Source: Muscardinus avellanarius
Taxonomy: Eukaryota; Chordata; Mammalia; Rodentia; Gliridae
Reading direction: 5' to 3'
DNA length: 64,000 nucleotides
Assembly (NCBI GenBank): GCA_963383645.1
Contig: OY726560.1
Location: 65,230,323-65,294,322 of the forward strand
The notes beneath the pieces were generated by a model. That model searched no databases. It saw only the letters and a list, made by a program, of their open reading frames with translations, and was not told the DNA's origin. This document shows positions 1 to 10,872 of this stretch, piece after piece. How positions within the stretch are numbered: position 1 is the first letter of the stretch; every line of letters begins with the position of its first letter. The position numbers were made by a program, and so were the translations under genes.

Positions 1-79
1 CTGGTACCCAAATCAAGATGTCAGACAAGATCTAGGACAGAAGTAAATAAGTAGGAAATATTAGAGTCAGAATTTGGAG

Positions 80-334
80 GCAAGCAGGGCGTGGTGGCAC
101 ACGCTTGTAATCCTAGCATTTGGGAGGCTGAGACAGGAGAATCTGGGTTCGCAGACAGCCTCAGCTACTTAGTGAGGCCCTTTGCAATTCAGTGAGACAC
201 TGTTTCAAAATAAAGAATACAAAATAGGGCTGGGGTTGTAGCTTTGAGGTAGAGTACCCCTAGGTTCCATCCTCAGTACTGCAAAATAAATAAATAAATA
301 AATAAGTAAGTAAATAAATAAATAAGAAAGAAAG
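80..334 (+). mobile_element. B1-dID-type dimeric SINE
   Basis: A 7SL-derived left arm (gcgtggtggcacacgcttgtaatcc) is followed by a second arm ending in the ID-like stretch gggctggggttgtagc and a tail of AAAT/AAGT repeats. The flanks aatttggag and aacttggag look like a slightly diverged target-site duplication. It was copied by L1 machinery and codes for nothing. Confidence 0.85.
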
Positions 335-508
335 AACTTGGAGTCAGAGTTTGCTTTTCTGCATTTCCAAAACTATCACCTCAAGCTATGGCAAATGCCA
401 TCATAGAGAGGTGAAAGCAGTAGACCAAGAGAGTTGTTGAACCAGGAAAGGCTGAAATGCTCTGCATCTTATATAAATAATATATGCTATTGTTTAACTC
501 ATTGAGTG

Positions 509-735
509 GCAGATACTTTTTTTTCAAACTGGGACTTGAACCCAGGGAAATTATACCTGCAAGATATGGCCCCAGCCCTTTTTTTGTTGTTGTTGTTTTG
601 TTTTGTTTTGAAACAAGGCCTTGTTGGGTTTCTGAGAGTCTTCCTAAGTTGCTTAGGCTGGTCTCAGACCTGCAATCTTCCTGTCTCAGCCTCCGAATGA
701 CTGGGATTACAGGTGTACACCACCATGCCCCGTGG
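509..735 (-). mobile_element. B1-dID-type SINE, antisense
   Basis: Read on the minus strand this begins with the B1 left arm (complement of ggattacaggtgtacaccaccatg) and ends with the ID arm and an A-rich tail, seen here as T and GTTTT runs near 580-610. The two short overlapping reading frames on the plus strand are SINE shadows. Confidence 0.85.
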
Positions 736-2355
736 TAACTTAAAAGATAAGAGAAGATGATATTTGACTTCCACCTGCTGGGACTTGATGGAGCCAGGTG
801 TAGTGTTTAACTCCCTGGTCTGTAGTAAGAGAATACCAGGAAGTCCTGAATGCAGCGACAGGCCACTCCAAGAGTTCAGGACTCAGTCACCTTTTATGGC
901 AGTGATTTTATTTTAATATATTCTGTGAGAGTAAAGAAGAAATGTATGAGTTACAATTTATAATCTAAATCATTTCAATCATTGTTATTGAAGTGTGAGT
1001 CCAACCTATACAGTTCAGCCATGTTTTCAGCTGTGTGATGATTTTATATCATGGAGAAAGTTCTCTCATCCTAATTCTTTCCTTGAAAATCAGCGCTAGA
1101 GAAAGGAAGTATACTATTCTATCCACATGTCAAGCATAGATTTGGTTTTACAAATCTAGAAATACAGCTTTAGAACCAAATTGGCTATGGCTAACATTCT
1201 AACTTTGATACCCATCCAGCAGTGAGATCTTTGATCTATTTCTTAATCTCTCAAGTCTGATTTATTCTCTGAGAAAATGCACATACAATATAGTTCTACA
1301 TTTCTTGTAAGAGGGAAGGAAGGAGACAAATAGAGAGAGAGAAAAGAAGAAGAAAAAGAAAAAGAAATTGCTCATCAGTCAACCAGTAACATAACAAAGA
1401 GTAATTAATGTCATCTATCTTCTCATTTTTCCTAATAAGGTCTTCATGGGAAGGAGGAAAATCATTGAAGGGATGAGAAAACGTTCCTGGCCAATGAAGA
1501 CATGAATTTTCTTATAAAATTTATACTTAAAATTAAATAGTCATATGTCCATGGATCAGGCTTTTTAGAGAATATTTTCCAAGCTTGGGCTATAAGAAAT
1601 CAAATAATTTTTCTGGGATGAGAATTCTAGTTTTCAGATATTAAAACATGGCACTGCTTTTAGCTTGGTTATATTTAACTATATAAGCAGGGAAAAACCC
1701 CACCTGCCTGGACTTTATCTTTTGAATTCTTATAATAAAGGAAGAAGGTTTCTGTTGAAATGGCAGTATTTGCTGAAGTGCTTGTGAGTCCTTATGTTTG
1801 GACCCTTGTAGCTAGCTGACAGTTCTAGCTCTGAGGGGTGACTCTGGCGTGTGTTCCAGTATTTACCAGAAGAACTGAATAAACAAAATAAGTATCTGAT
1901 AAAAAGGTCTATTCACAGAAGTCAAGTCACTGAAGTCCCCTGCATGAGCGGTGAAATGGCTTAGAGAGGAGGCAAAGACGACGTCGCTCTCCCTCCATTC
2001 CACTCCAGGGGAACACTGCCCAGCGCCGCACAGGACCCAGTCTCAGGTGCACGGGATGACGGGACATGGCGCTCCTGTAAGGCCCTGCAGCCTTGACTGC
2101 CGAGAGCAGCAGGGGAGGGGCTAGAACAGAGGGGCTGTGAGGAGCCTCTCCATCAGACAGAGCTCTGTGGGGCTCTTCTCCACGCCCCTGGGAGACAGGA
2201 ATACTCCTCACACAGCTCTTGACCAGGATTTACAGGGGTGTGCAGAAGCAGAAATGCATTCCATATCTAAGTCAAACTTGTTCCATTATTCAAAATGAAC
2301 ACACAGATCTTGTCTTCCACACTTAAAATCTTTAAAGCAAATCCACTTTCATTAC
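736..2355. other. Unassigned, mostly AT-rich sequence
   Basis: No gene or confident repeat is recognised. A purine-rich run lies at about 1318-1370. A GC-richer patch at 1927-2211 is open for 94 codons on the minus strand; its translation matches nothing I know and has low-complexity features, so it is not called a gene. Confidence 0.4.
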
Positions 2356-2358
2356 TCT

Positions 2359-2360
<2 letters not shown>

Positions 2361-2400
<40 letters not shown>
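2361..2400. repeat. (GT)n microsatellite
   Basis: About 20 uninterrupted GT dinucleotides. The repeat abuts an antisense SINE right arm and probably grew from that SINE's tail. Confidence 0.97.
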
Positions 2401-2404
<4 letters not shown>

Positions 2405-2725
2405 GGGAATTGATCTGAGACACATTTTACTTCTGAACTATACCCCAACTCTTTATTATTATTAAATAATAATAATAATAATAATTATTATTATTATTAT
2501 TATTATTATTATCATCATCATCATCAGTACTGGGGATGGAACCCAGGGGAATTCCACCTCCAAGTTACCCCCTTAGCCCTATTTTTTATTCTTTATCTTG
2601 AAAAAGGGTCTCACTGAGTTGCAAAGTGCCTCACTAAGTAGCTGAGGCTGGCCACGTACCGCAAACCTCTTGTCTCAGCCTCCCAAATGCTGGGATTACA
2701 AGTGTGCATCACCACACCTGGCTCC
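2401..2725 (-). mobile_element. Antisense SINEs with internal (ATT)n
   Basis: A degraded ID-type right arm (tactgggaattgatctgag) is followed by an (ATT/AAT)n and (ATC)n microsatellite at about 2454-2525. A full antisense B1-dID copy then runs to the end. The microsatellite is the expanded tail of the second SINE. Confidence 0.8.
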
Positions 2726-2885
2726 CAGGCCCTTTTTTTATGTTTTTGAAAGAGGGTCTCTCTAGGTTGTGAAAGCCTTGTTGAGTTGCTGAAGCTGGTC
2801 TCAAACCTTCAACTTCCTGTCTCAGCCTTCCAAGTACAGCCTCCCAAGTACTGGGATTATTGGTGTGTGCCACCACAACTGGCCC
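2726..2885 (-). mobile_element. Degraded antisense B1-type SINE
   Basis: It carries the antisense hallmarks ctcagccttccaagta and tactgggattattggtgtgtgccacca, with a duplicated cctcccaagtac block. It adjoins the preceding SINE tail to head. Confidence 0.75.
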
Positions 2886-3139
2886 ATTGTTCTAAATTGT
2901 ACAGATACTAATTCAAGATTTTCTCTGGTGAGCGCTGTGTTTCTGATAGTTAATGTTGCTGAGGAGAGAGTCACTTTTTCTGGCTCTTAGGTGAACACTG
3001 CAGAATACCTCAATGGTTCTCTTTGAAGATGTCCAAGACCTCCAACTTATTATAATCTATTACTTCCTTTCCTCTTCTTTAGTAGCAGTGTGAATATGTA
3101 CATCTATATTTCCAGAGTCCTAAATTGTTTTTAAAAGCC

Positions 3140-3215
3140 TCTACTCCATTAAAGTGTCCAGTTCCAGAGGGCAGGCACCTGCTGTTACTCACATTTAAAT
3201 CTCAGTGCCTAGTAG
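3140..3215 (+). mobile_element. L2 3'-end remnant
   Basis: The segment tccagagggcaggcacctg and the nearby ctcagtgcctagtag match the conserved 3' end of L2 LINEs. It is short and old. Confidence 0.5.
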
Positions 3216-3600
3216 TATAGTTTGGATATTGAATGTACCCCAAAGGCCCATGTGTTAAAGGTCTTATCCCTAGGGTGCTAGAAACCTTAGAGGTAGGCCT
3301 TGGGGGAGGTTTGTAGTCATTAGAGCTATGCTCCTGCAGGACATGTTGAGGCCTCGACCTCGTCTCACTCTCTCTGTCTATCTCTCTGCTTCCTGGCCAG
3401 GTGAGCCTTCTGCCCCACCATGTGCTCCTGCTATGATGTGCACCTCACCGGAGTCTCAAAACCATGAGGCCAACCAGTTCTGGACTGGAACCTCCAAAAC
3501 CATGCACCAAATAAACCCTTTCTCTCGTTGATCACAGATATTTTCTGTTTTGATTGAAAGCCAACACACCTAGCAGATGACTGATGTCTGGTAAGTCCTC
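3216..3600 (+). mobile_element. MaLR-type LTR (MST/MLT1-like)
   Basis: It opens with tagtttggatattgaatgtaccccaaaggcccatgtgttaaagg-type sequence, typical of mammalian MaLR LTRs. Near the end it has aataaaccctttctc and a closing ccaacacacctagcag segment. The 67-codon frame at 3328-3531 is inside the LTR and is not a gene. The exact subfamily was not determined. Confidence 0.7.
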
Positions 3601-3726
3601 AGTACTTTTGCCAAGTGAGTGAACAAATGTTGACATTCTGACATGACAAGGGCAAAGACGGAAAGCCAGGGATGATTGCAAGAGAATTTTACGTAATTTT
3701 CATATCCATACAAAACTGAGCATATC

Positions 3727-3891
3727 AGCTAGGAATTGGGCACATACTTGTAATCCCAGTACTTGGGAAGTTAAGATAGGAGGATTATAACTTTGAGGTC
3801 AGCCTCAGCAACTTAGTGAGAACCTGTTTCAAAGCAAAAATAAAAAGGGGCTGGAGGTTAACTTAGAGGTAGAGCATCCCTGGGTCAATTC

Positions 3892-3937
<46 letters not shown>
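3727..3937 (+). mobile_element. B1-dID SINE ending in (CA)n
   Basis: Left arm taatcccagtacttgggaag, right arm ggggctggaggttaacttagagg, and a tail that has become a (CA)n repeat at 3899-3937. Confidence 0.85.
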
Positions 3938-4048
3938 CTTCATTTTGTTTCTGTTTGATAAATATTTACTGACTATCCATGGGTACCAGCCAATGTTTTG
4001 GGTGCATGAGATAATAAGATGATGTAGACACTATTTCTACTTGAGTGT

Positions 4049-4050
4049 AA

Positions 4051-4092
<42 letters not shown>

Positions 4093-4292
4093 TTTACTGG
4101 GGGTTGAACCCAGGGGTGTTCTACTTCTTTATAACCCCAGCCCTATATTTTTATTTCTTATTTTGAAATAGGGTCTCATTAAATTGTGGAGGACTTCACA
4201 AGTTGCCGAGGCTGGTCACGAACCTGTGCTCCTCCTGTCCAAGCCTCCCAAGTACTGGGATTACAAGTGTGCACCACAATCATGCCTGGCTG
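4049..4292 (-). mobile_element. Antisense B1-dID SINE with (ATT)n tail
   Basis: An (ATT)n run at 4049-4090 is the tail. The antisense ID arm (actgggggttgaacccaggg) follows, and the B1 arm ends at ccacaatcatgcctggct. The 64-codon frame over it is not a gene. Confidence 0.85.
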
Positions 4293-4295
4293 ACT

Positions 4296-5410
4296 ATAGT
4301 TTTAAACAGTTATATTTAAAAGTTGATCTACAGACAAGAAATGTCTTGACATCTACATGTACTTATTTGTATGTCTGATGACAGTTAATGCACTTATCAG
4401 TATAATTGCTACTCACACTGGTTTTCTTATTCTAACTTAAGAAACCATAATTAGTGTGGACAATAAGTTATCAAAGAAAAACCAGTAGGTTTTTTAAATT
4501 ACTTGTTTTTACCTACTATATAGTTTCATAAAATTCCCAATCTGTGTTACACATTATGTAATTAGATGACTGTGGTTAGTAGTTATCTGTTCATGCATTT
4601 AGTTGTGCACTTATCCTTTAATTAAGACCTTCCTCATGATAAGGCAGTTTTTGACGTTCCTTTGGTTTCTGAATCATTGCTGCCATCAAGGGGCAGAAGA
4701 TGGTATTGCATTAAGTAGAAGGAAATCCAATCTCCTTAATAACACTATAATCCTAGCCAGATTTTTACAACACAAGTCACCAACAATTAAGCCCCTACAA
4801 CATTTAATTAAAACAAGAAATTATAAAAAGTAAGTCTTTTCAAACTGTTGCCATTCTAACAAACTTTCATGGACATGACCGATGCTCCAATGTTGGACAT
4901 GTTTCGTGCTGACATTGCCGTGCTCCTAGTTACAGAATATATTGCTTGTATATTCTTCCATGTTTATGACATCTATAGTACTCCTACCTGGTAAAATTAC
5001 ATTATTAGTTTTACTTTTCCTCTTTCCAACTTGTCTTCTGTTTCTTCAGGATTTTCTGCAAAAGATATTTGATTCTGCTCTTCATTATGTATCTTCTTCA
5101 ATATTCAATTAGTCTTTCTTCTATGTTTTCGAAGAATTCTAGTCCTAGGTTGAACCATAGTTATACTTCCTAAAACTCAATTTAGGTAGATAAATGTTGG
5201 AGACATAAGCAATGATCATAAACATAAATCCAGAGTTATTTTGTTTTTGCACAAAATTGAATTAAGTGGCGTGCTATGAAAATTTGAGTTTAATTTTTTT
5301 TAAAATTATGCAAATAAATGTTCATGTTCTCATATATAATTCCTTATCATAGTCATCAACCACCTGCTACCTAACAGGGATATATATATTTTTTATTTTG
5401 TCATTTTGTT
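4296..5410. other. AT-rich unassigned sequence
   Basis: No gene, RNA or clear repeat is recognised. The only frame, 76 codons at 4603-4833, has no recognisable motif. Confidence 0.4.
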
Positions 5411-5736
5411 AAAGAAAGGCAGACTGCCACGTGCAGCGCCTCATTTGGACGTGTCTGGAGTCTTGGAAGCTTGACTCCCCTACGTTCTCCTACAAATGGA
5501 CCTTGAGAGCTTGTTTGGAGGTTCTAGCAGAGGAGTGCAGCTACTCATGTACCCTTGATGGAAGACCGGTCCTCCTCTATTCGGGGAAGGTCGTCCTCTT
5601 TGCGGGCAGCTTCGGGAGGGACGCACATGGAGCGGTGAGGGAGGAAGGGGACACCCGCCTAGCCAGCCAGATCAGCCGAATCAACCCTGGCGATCAATGG
5701 GGTGACAGATGTCGCAGCCAGATCGCCCTCACATCA
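5411..5736 (-). pseudogene. RN7SK: 7SK small nuclear RNA pseudogene
   Basis: The minus strand matches 7SK RNA over essentially its whole length of about 330 nt, from gatgtgagggcgatctggc near 5736 to ctgcctttcttt at 5411. 7SK scaffolds HEXIM and LARP7 and holds P-TEFb inactive in the nucleus. The 5' hairpin (HP1), which binds HEXIM, appears unchanged from the form I know. The middle has lost several bases and carries substitutions. No TATA-type element stands at the expected place upstream (beyond 5736), and an A-rich stretch follows the 3' end (minus strand, below 5411). Together these point to a retroposed pseudogene rather than the transcribed gene. The 117-codon frame on the plus strand at 5431-5784 is the antisense of this RNA. 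Confidence 0.9.
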
Positions 5737-5795
5737 GAACAGGGGTATTATCAAGCAAAAATAATGCATTCTTGGAAAAATTAGAAATAAACATT

Positions 5796-6004
5796 CTAGA
5801 TGCTTGTGGTGGTGCACACCCGTAATCCCAGTATTTGGGAGGCTGAAACTGGAGGACCACAGGTTCTAGGACAGACTCTGCAATGCAGAGAGACTCTCAG
5901 GAACCTAGTGAGGCCCTGTTTCAAATAAAAAAATAAAAAGGGCTGGAGGTTAGTTAAGAGGTAGAGTTTCCTTGGTTTACTCCCCAGTAAAACACACGCG
6001 TGCG

Positions 6005-6053
<49 letters not shown>

Positions 6054-6056
6054 ACA
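5796..6056 (+). mobile_element. B1-dID SINE with CG/CA tail
   Basis: Left arm cccgtaatcccagtatttgg, right arm gggctggaggttagttaag, then a tail expanded to (CG)n at about 5997-6011 and (CA)n to 6056. Confidence 0.85.
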
Positions 6057-6515
6057 CTACATTTCAGTAAAAATCTGTCTGAATCTTTTGTCATAGAGTA
6101 TATGTGTCTTGTCATTGAATACATTTAGATATTTAGATGGTTCTTTAAGCAGAATTATACATCAAACCTTTCTTTTTCTGAAAATGGAACATGACTAAAC
6201 CAGAGGAGGTAGAGTGGACAAACCATCTACTGCACAGCTCTTTCTCCCTACCCCCCTGTGGGGAGCTTTGATGCTTTCCCCTAAATTAATGTTTCTGACT
6301 CAGCTGACTGTCCTTTGCCCAGAGTTAACAAGGTTTGGGGTCATGGAAGGTTCAAAGTAAAAGGTCTAGGAGAAGATCAGATGGTGATGGCACGAGGGTA
6401 CTGATTAACCTATCTGTAATATATGTGCTTTGGATTGGTCTTTATTGTATTCTGGTGATGGTAGCACAAGAATGTCGATTGACCTGTAACTGAATAAATA
6501 CCTCCCTCCCTCCTT
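6057..6515. other. Unassigned; imperfect 75-bp duplication
   Basis: No gene. Segments starting near 6381 and 6454 both read tggtgatgg(t)agcac followed by gattaacct or gattgacct and then a spaced ctgtaa, which suggests an old tandem duplication with a period of about 73-75 bp. Confidence 0.4.
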
Positions 6516-6752
6516 TCTTTCTATACCGGGAATCGAATCCAGAGGCATTCTACCTCTGAGCTACACCCTCAGCCCTCTTTTGTTATTTTGAAACAGGGTC
6601 TTGCTAAATTGCTGAAGGTCTCAAATTGCTGAAAGTGATCTTAAATGGTGAGAGTCTCAAATTGCTGAAAGTGGTCTTAAACCTGAGATCTTTCTGTCTC
6701 AGTCTTTCAAGTACTGGGGTTATAGGTGTGTGCCATCATGCCTGACTAACAA
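6516..6752 (-). mobile_element. Antisense B1-dID SINE, internally duplicated
   Basis: The antisense ID arm (taccgggaatcgaatccag) and B1 arm (tgtgccatcatgcctgac) are both present. Inside, the segment ctcaaattgctgaaagtg followed by atctta/gtctta occurs twice at about 6619-6685, a local tandem duplication. Confidence 0.8.
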
Positions 6753-7130
6753 TTGTTATTCCTTTGAGTGCGGATTTTTCTTATGACATACCTGACTTAC
6801 TCTGAATGTTTAACTTTCTGTAAATTCCCTTTTGGGAGAACTTGTGAAGTGCCACTAATATTTGCCTCTTATAACCTGTTTTTGTAATTTCAGAATTGTT
6901 TTCCTAATGTAATATCTGACCACATTGTTACCCATATTAAAATTGTTAGTGATGAAACTTCTAGTGATTTGGGGGAGTCTATATCTTGAAATCCTAAATG
7001 ATGATGTGTGTATTTTATCTGGGTTATTTAATATCTGCTCACCTAAGTTAAGCAGAAAATTTTAAAATTTTAAAATAGCATTGTTCCTATTATGACTTCA
7101 TTAAAATTGACAATGATCTTCTTAGTGTAT
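6753..7130. other. AT-rich unassigned sequence
   Basis: No gene or repeat recognised. Confidence 0.35.
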
Positions 7131-7132
7131 CT

Positions 7133-7165
<33 letters not shown>

Positions 7166-7372
7166 TTTGTGGTACCGGAGATTGAAGCCAGGCGTGTTCT
7201 ACCTCTGAGCTACATCCCCAGCCCTATTTTTTGTTTTCTTTTGAAACAACATCTCACTAAGTTGCAGAAGACCTGGCTAAGTTTCTGAGTCTGGCCACAA
7301 ACCTGCAATCTTCCTGTCTCAGCCTCTCAAGTACTGGGATTACAGACATACACCATCACGCCTGTCTCACGT
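7133..7372 (-). mobile_element. Antisense B1-dID SINE with (TAA)n tail
   Basis: A (TAA)n microsatellite at 7133-7164 is the tail. The antisense ID and B1 arms follow and end at caccatcacgcctgtct. Confidence 0.85.
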
Positions 7373-7531
7373 TAGTATATTTATGCTGACTCTCTCTTTA
7401 TATGTCTTTTTTCTATTATTTTCATATTTTTAAATTAATAGGCTTCTGCCCTCAAATGATTAGGCTCCTTAACTTCTATTTGTTGTTACAGTAACAAGGA
7501 CAAGGTTCTTTTGACATTAATTGTAAATTTC

Positions 7532-7720
7532 AGCTGGGCGTGGTGGCGCACGCTTGCAATCCCAGCGCTTGGAAGGCTGAGACAGGAGGATCACACACAT
7601 TCAAAGCCAGCCTCAGCTACTTGGTGAGGCTCTCACCAACTTAGTGAGACCCTGTTTCCAAATAAATTATTAAATAGGGCTGGGAGGTAGAAAGCCCCTG
7701 GCTTCCACCCCCCAGTACCA

Positions 7721-7755
<35 letters not shown>

Positions 7756-7757
7756 AT
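7532..7757 (+). mobile_element. B1-dID SINE with (AAAT)n tail
   Basis: A well-preserved left arm (agctgggcgtggtggcgcac), a shortened right arm (gggctgggaggtagaaagcc) and about nine AAAT repeats. Confidence 0.9.
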
Positions 7758-8239
7758 ATCACAATGATAAAAGTTATCTTTCACATTCAATTATTCAATA
7801 TAATACATATTTCAATCTGTATTTTCTCTCTAAATTGTGAAATCCTAGGCAACTCTGCTCAAACTGCCTGTTACATGATTCCTCTTAGGACCACTGGCTC
7901 TTACTGGTTCACACACTCACATAAGAAACAGTAAGGCCATGGCGTATGGCAGCCCATCCTGAGAGTTGGGGGATTGTATATTATACAGCCTGCTAGTTCA
8001 AGGTTAATGGGAATAGCTAAGAAAATTGAAAAAGAGAGGAAAGCTTAACCTTCTCTTAAAACAGAAACAATGCAATCTACGGTTATATATTTTCTTCAAG
8101 TGGGTCATGTGGGTGAGCCCACACACTTGCAAATAAACTCAATCCCTGTAAAGATGAAAACATTTATCAAGGTGCCTTCTCAGCAAAACAGAAACAAAGT
8201 TCACCAAAGCCAATCATCAAAAACAAGGAAAACTACTAT
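7758..8239. other. AT-rich unassigned sequence
   Basis: No gene recognised. The 81-codon frame at 8070-8315 runs into L1 sequence and has no recognisable motif. Confidence 0.35.
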
Positions 8240-10045
8240 TCAAAACTGGATATCAATATGTAGAAGAATAAAATTAGATTCTTATCTTCTTGCCCTGTCC
8301 AAAGGTCAATTCTAAGTGAATTGAAGATGTATAAATTAGACCACAGACTACGTAATGGCTAAAAGAAAGCATAGGAACAGCACTCCAACCTATTGGTGCA
8401 GGCTGTGATTTCCTCAGAGGTACTCTTAAAACTCAGGAAATAATGCGAAGAATTAATGAGTTGGATGGCATCAAATTAAAAGGTTTCTGTACAACAAAGG
8501 AAATGAAGATAAAGCTTGCAGAATAAGAGAGAATCTTTTCCAGTTACTCTTTTGACAGAGGTTTAATATCCAGCATATATGAATAACTCAAAAACTTAAT
8601 TCCCAAAACTCTTAAAGGATCCTATCAATAAATAGGCAAATGAACTAGACAGACATGTCTCAAAAAGAAGAAATAAAAATAGCCTATAAAAATTAAAACA
8701 ATATTTAATATCCTTAAGAACAGGGAAATACAAATTAAAACTACACTGAGATTTTACCTAGCACCAGATAAAATGGTAATCATCACAAATACAACAGTTG
8801 TTGAGCATGGTGGTGCATGTTTGTAATACTAGTACTTGAGAGGCAGAGACAGGAGGATTGCAGGTTCACAGCCAGCCTCAGCTACTTAGTGAGGCCCTCC
8901 AAAACTTAGTGAACCCCTATTTTAAAACAAAAAACAGCTGGGCGTGGTGGTGCACGCTTGTAATCCCCGCTCTTGGGAGGCAGAGACGGGGGAATGGTGC
9001 AGGTTCGAAGCCAGCCTCACTGGCTTAAGAGACCCTGTTTCCAAATATATATATGTTGTTGTTGTTGTTTTTGTTGATAAGACAGACCTATTATATGGGT
9101 CTGGGAGTATAGCCCGGAGGTATAAGGGTTTCCAGAAACCCCAGTACCACAAAAAAAGAGACCCTGTTTCCAAATAAAAAATATAAAATAGGTCTGGGAG
9201 TGTAGGTCGGAGGTAGAAGGGTTCCATCCCCAATACCACCAAAAAACAAACAAATAAACAAAAACAAAATAGGAATGAAAGTGTAGGTTGGAGGTAGAAT
9301 GCCTATGGGTTCAATGTCTTGTACAAAAAAAAGAAAAAGAAAGAAAGAAAAAGAAAGAGAATATGATGGGCTCATCAAGAATAAAATTCTAACTGCTGGT
9401 GAGAATTGGGGTGGGGTGGGGAGAGGTGGAGAAACACACATACACTGTGGATGAGATTGTAAACTAGTATGGCCACTAAGAAGCTCAATATGAAAGTTCC
9501 TTCAAAACAGAGGAATGGAAACACCATATGACCCAACTATACCACTCTTCAATATTCACACAAAAGAACTAAAGTCAGCATCCTATAACATCACATGTAT
9601 ACCCATGTTTGTAGCAGTGCAGTTCACAATAGCCAAGTTATGGGATGAGTCTAGGTGTCTGTTAATGGATTAGTGAATAAAGAAAATGTGGTTTGTATAT
9701 ATAAGGGAATTTTTATGCTACCATAAAGAACAAAATTATGCCATTAGCAGGAGAGTGGATAAAACTGAAGAACATTGTGTTAAATAAAATAGGCTCACTC
9801 AGCAAATAAAGAGTCATGTGTTTTCTCTCATATAGCAGAGCTACAAAGAAGAAGGAAAATGAAGGCATTTCATGAAAATAGAAGGGAGACCAGTACAGTG
9901 GAGATGGAGACTACGATGAGGAAAAGAAAAAGTACTGGAAAATGAAATTCACCAAATTCTATTATATGCACGTATGAATGTATCACAATAAATTTTTTTA
10001 CTTTGTATAATTATAGTGCACCATTAAAAATAAATCTACAAAGCA
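8240..10045 (+). mobile_element. Old L1, 3' end, split by SINEs
   Basis: Degraded ORF2 C-terminal sequence begins near 8240 (ctggatatcaatatgtagaa, then aaattagaccacagac), is interrupted by a SINE cluster at 8800-9330 and resumes at about 9370 (tggtgagaattgggg, then caccatatgacccaactat). The 3' UTR ends with ttgtataattatagtgcacc and a polyadenylation-like aataaa. The ORF is dead. The ending resembles the tail shared by elements B, D and E. Confidence 0.85.
8800..9330 (+). mobile_element. SINE cluster with repeated right arms
   Basis: A partial SINE (8800-8935) is followed by a full B1-dID copy starting at 8938. The right arm then occurs three times: near 9098 (gggtctgggagtatagcccgg), near 9190 (aggtctgggagtgtaggtcgg) and near 9272 (aggaatgaaagtgtaggttgg). 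The second arm follows a repeated gagaccctgtttccaaataa. This may be successive insertions into A-rich tails or tandem growth of the right arm. Confidence 0.75.
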
Positions 10046-10680
10046 ATCTAGAAAAAATAAAATAATTTTTGGCAAGCAAGTAAAATCTATACTAATGTTT
10101 AATTGATTATATTTTTATGGGGCACTGATGAATGCAAATCATTTATTACTTAAATAAAAAGTAATTACTACCATCAAAATCCATTGTTGAGTACCTAATA
10201 TGTTCCAGCAGTCTCTAAAGTAAAGAAGGCGGAGATGACTTTCTCTTACCCAAGATAGCTATAAAGAAGATAGTATGAAGCAGAGAGACCAAGGAAGAAC
10301 ACAGAACTTTTGTTAAGACAGGCCTTAAGATTTGTATTAGGCTTCTTTTAAATACTGACTTACAATCAACAAAACCATGTAAACAAAATATAAGGCAATG
10401 GAAGGAGATTTGAGTATTAATTTATTCCCTTATATTCCAGTTAAACTCTAATTAGCATAGGGAAGAAAATACATATTTCAGATTCCTTGCCTGTACAAGA
10501 AAATAGTGAAAAATACAAACTCAATCTTAAAATTCAGTTTTCAGTTTCTCAATATTCTATACCTGAACTAGTTTGGAGAAAACATTATAAGAAAAATTTT
10601 GAAATATCAATTGTATAGAATGGTTGGAGAAAAGAATTTGGGTTTAGGGAATCCAATGAGAGAGACAAATATATCCTTTA
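10046..10680. other. AT-rich unassigned sequence
   Basis: No gene or repeat recognised. Confidence 0.35.
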
Positions 10681-10682
10681 TT

Positions 10683-10872
10683 AAAACTGACTCAACCCCA
10701 GTGCTTGGGTGGCCGAGACAGGAGAATCACAGGTTTGCAGCCATCTTCAGCTACTTAGGCCCTTTGCAACTTAGTAAGATCCTGTTTCAAAATAAAAAAT
10801 ACGGCTGAGGACGTAGCTTGGAGGTAGAATGCCCTGGGTTCCATCCACAGTACCACAGAAAACAAAACAAAA
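10683..10872 (+). mobile_element. 5'-truncated B1-dID SINE
   Basis: Starts within the left arm (ccccagtgcttgggtggccg), and the right arm ends ttccatccacagtaccacag with an AAAAC tail. Confidence 0.85.

Noticed and set aside
5431..5784. 117-codon plus-strand frame that looks like a small protein
   Set aside because: It is the antisense of a 7SK RNA copy; the frame is open by chance.
8922..9441. Overlapping minus-strand frames of 78-116 codons
   Set aside because: They are translations of antisense SINE arms and their T-rich tails.
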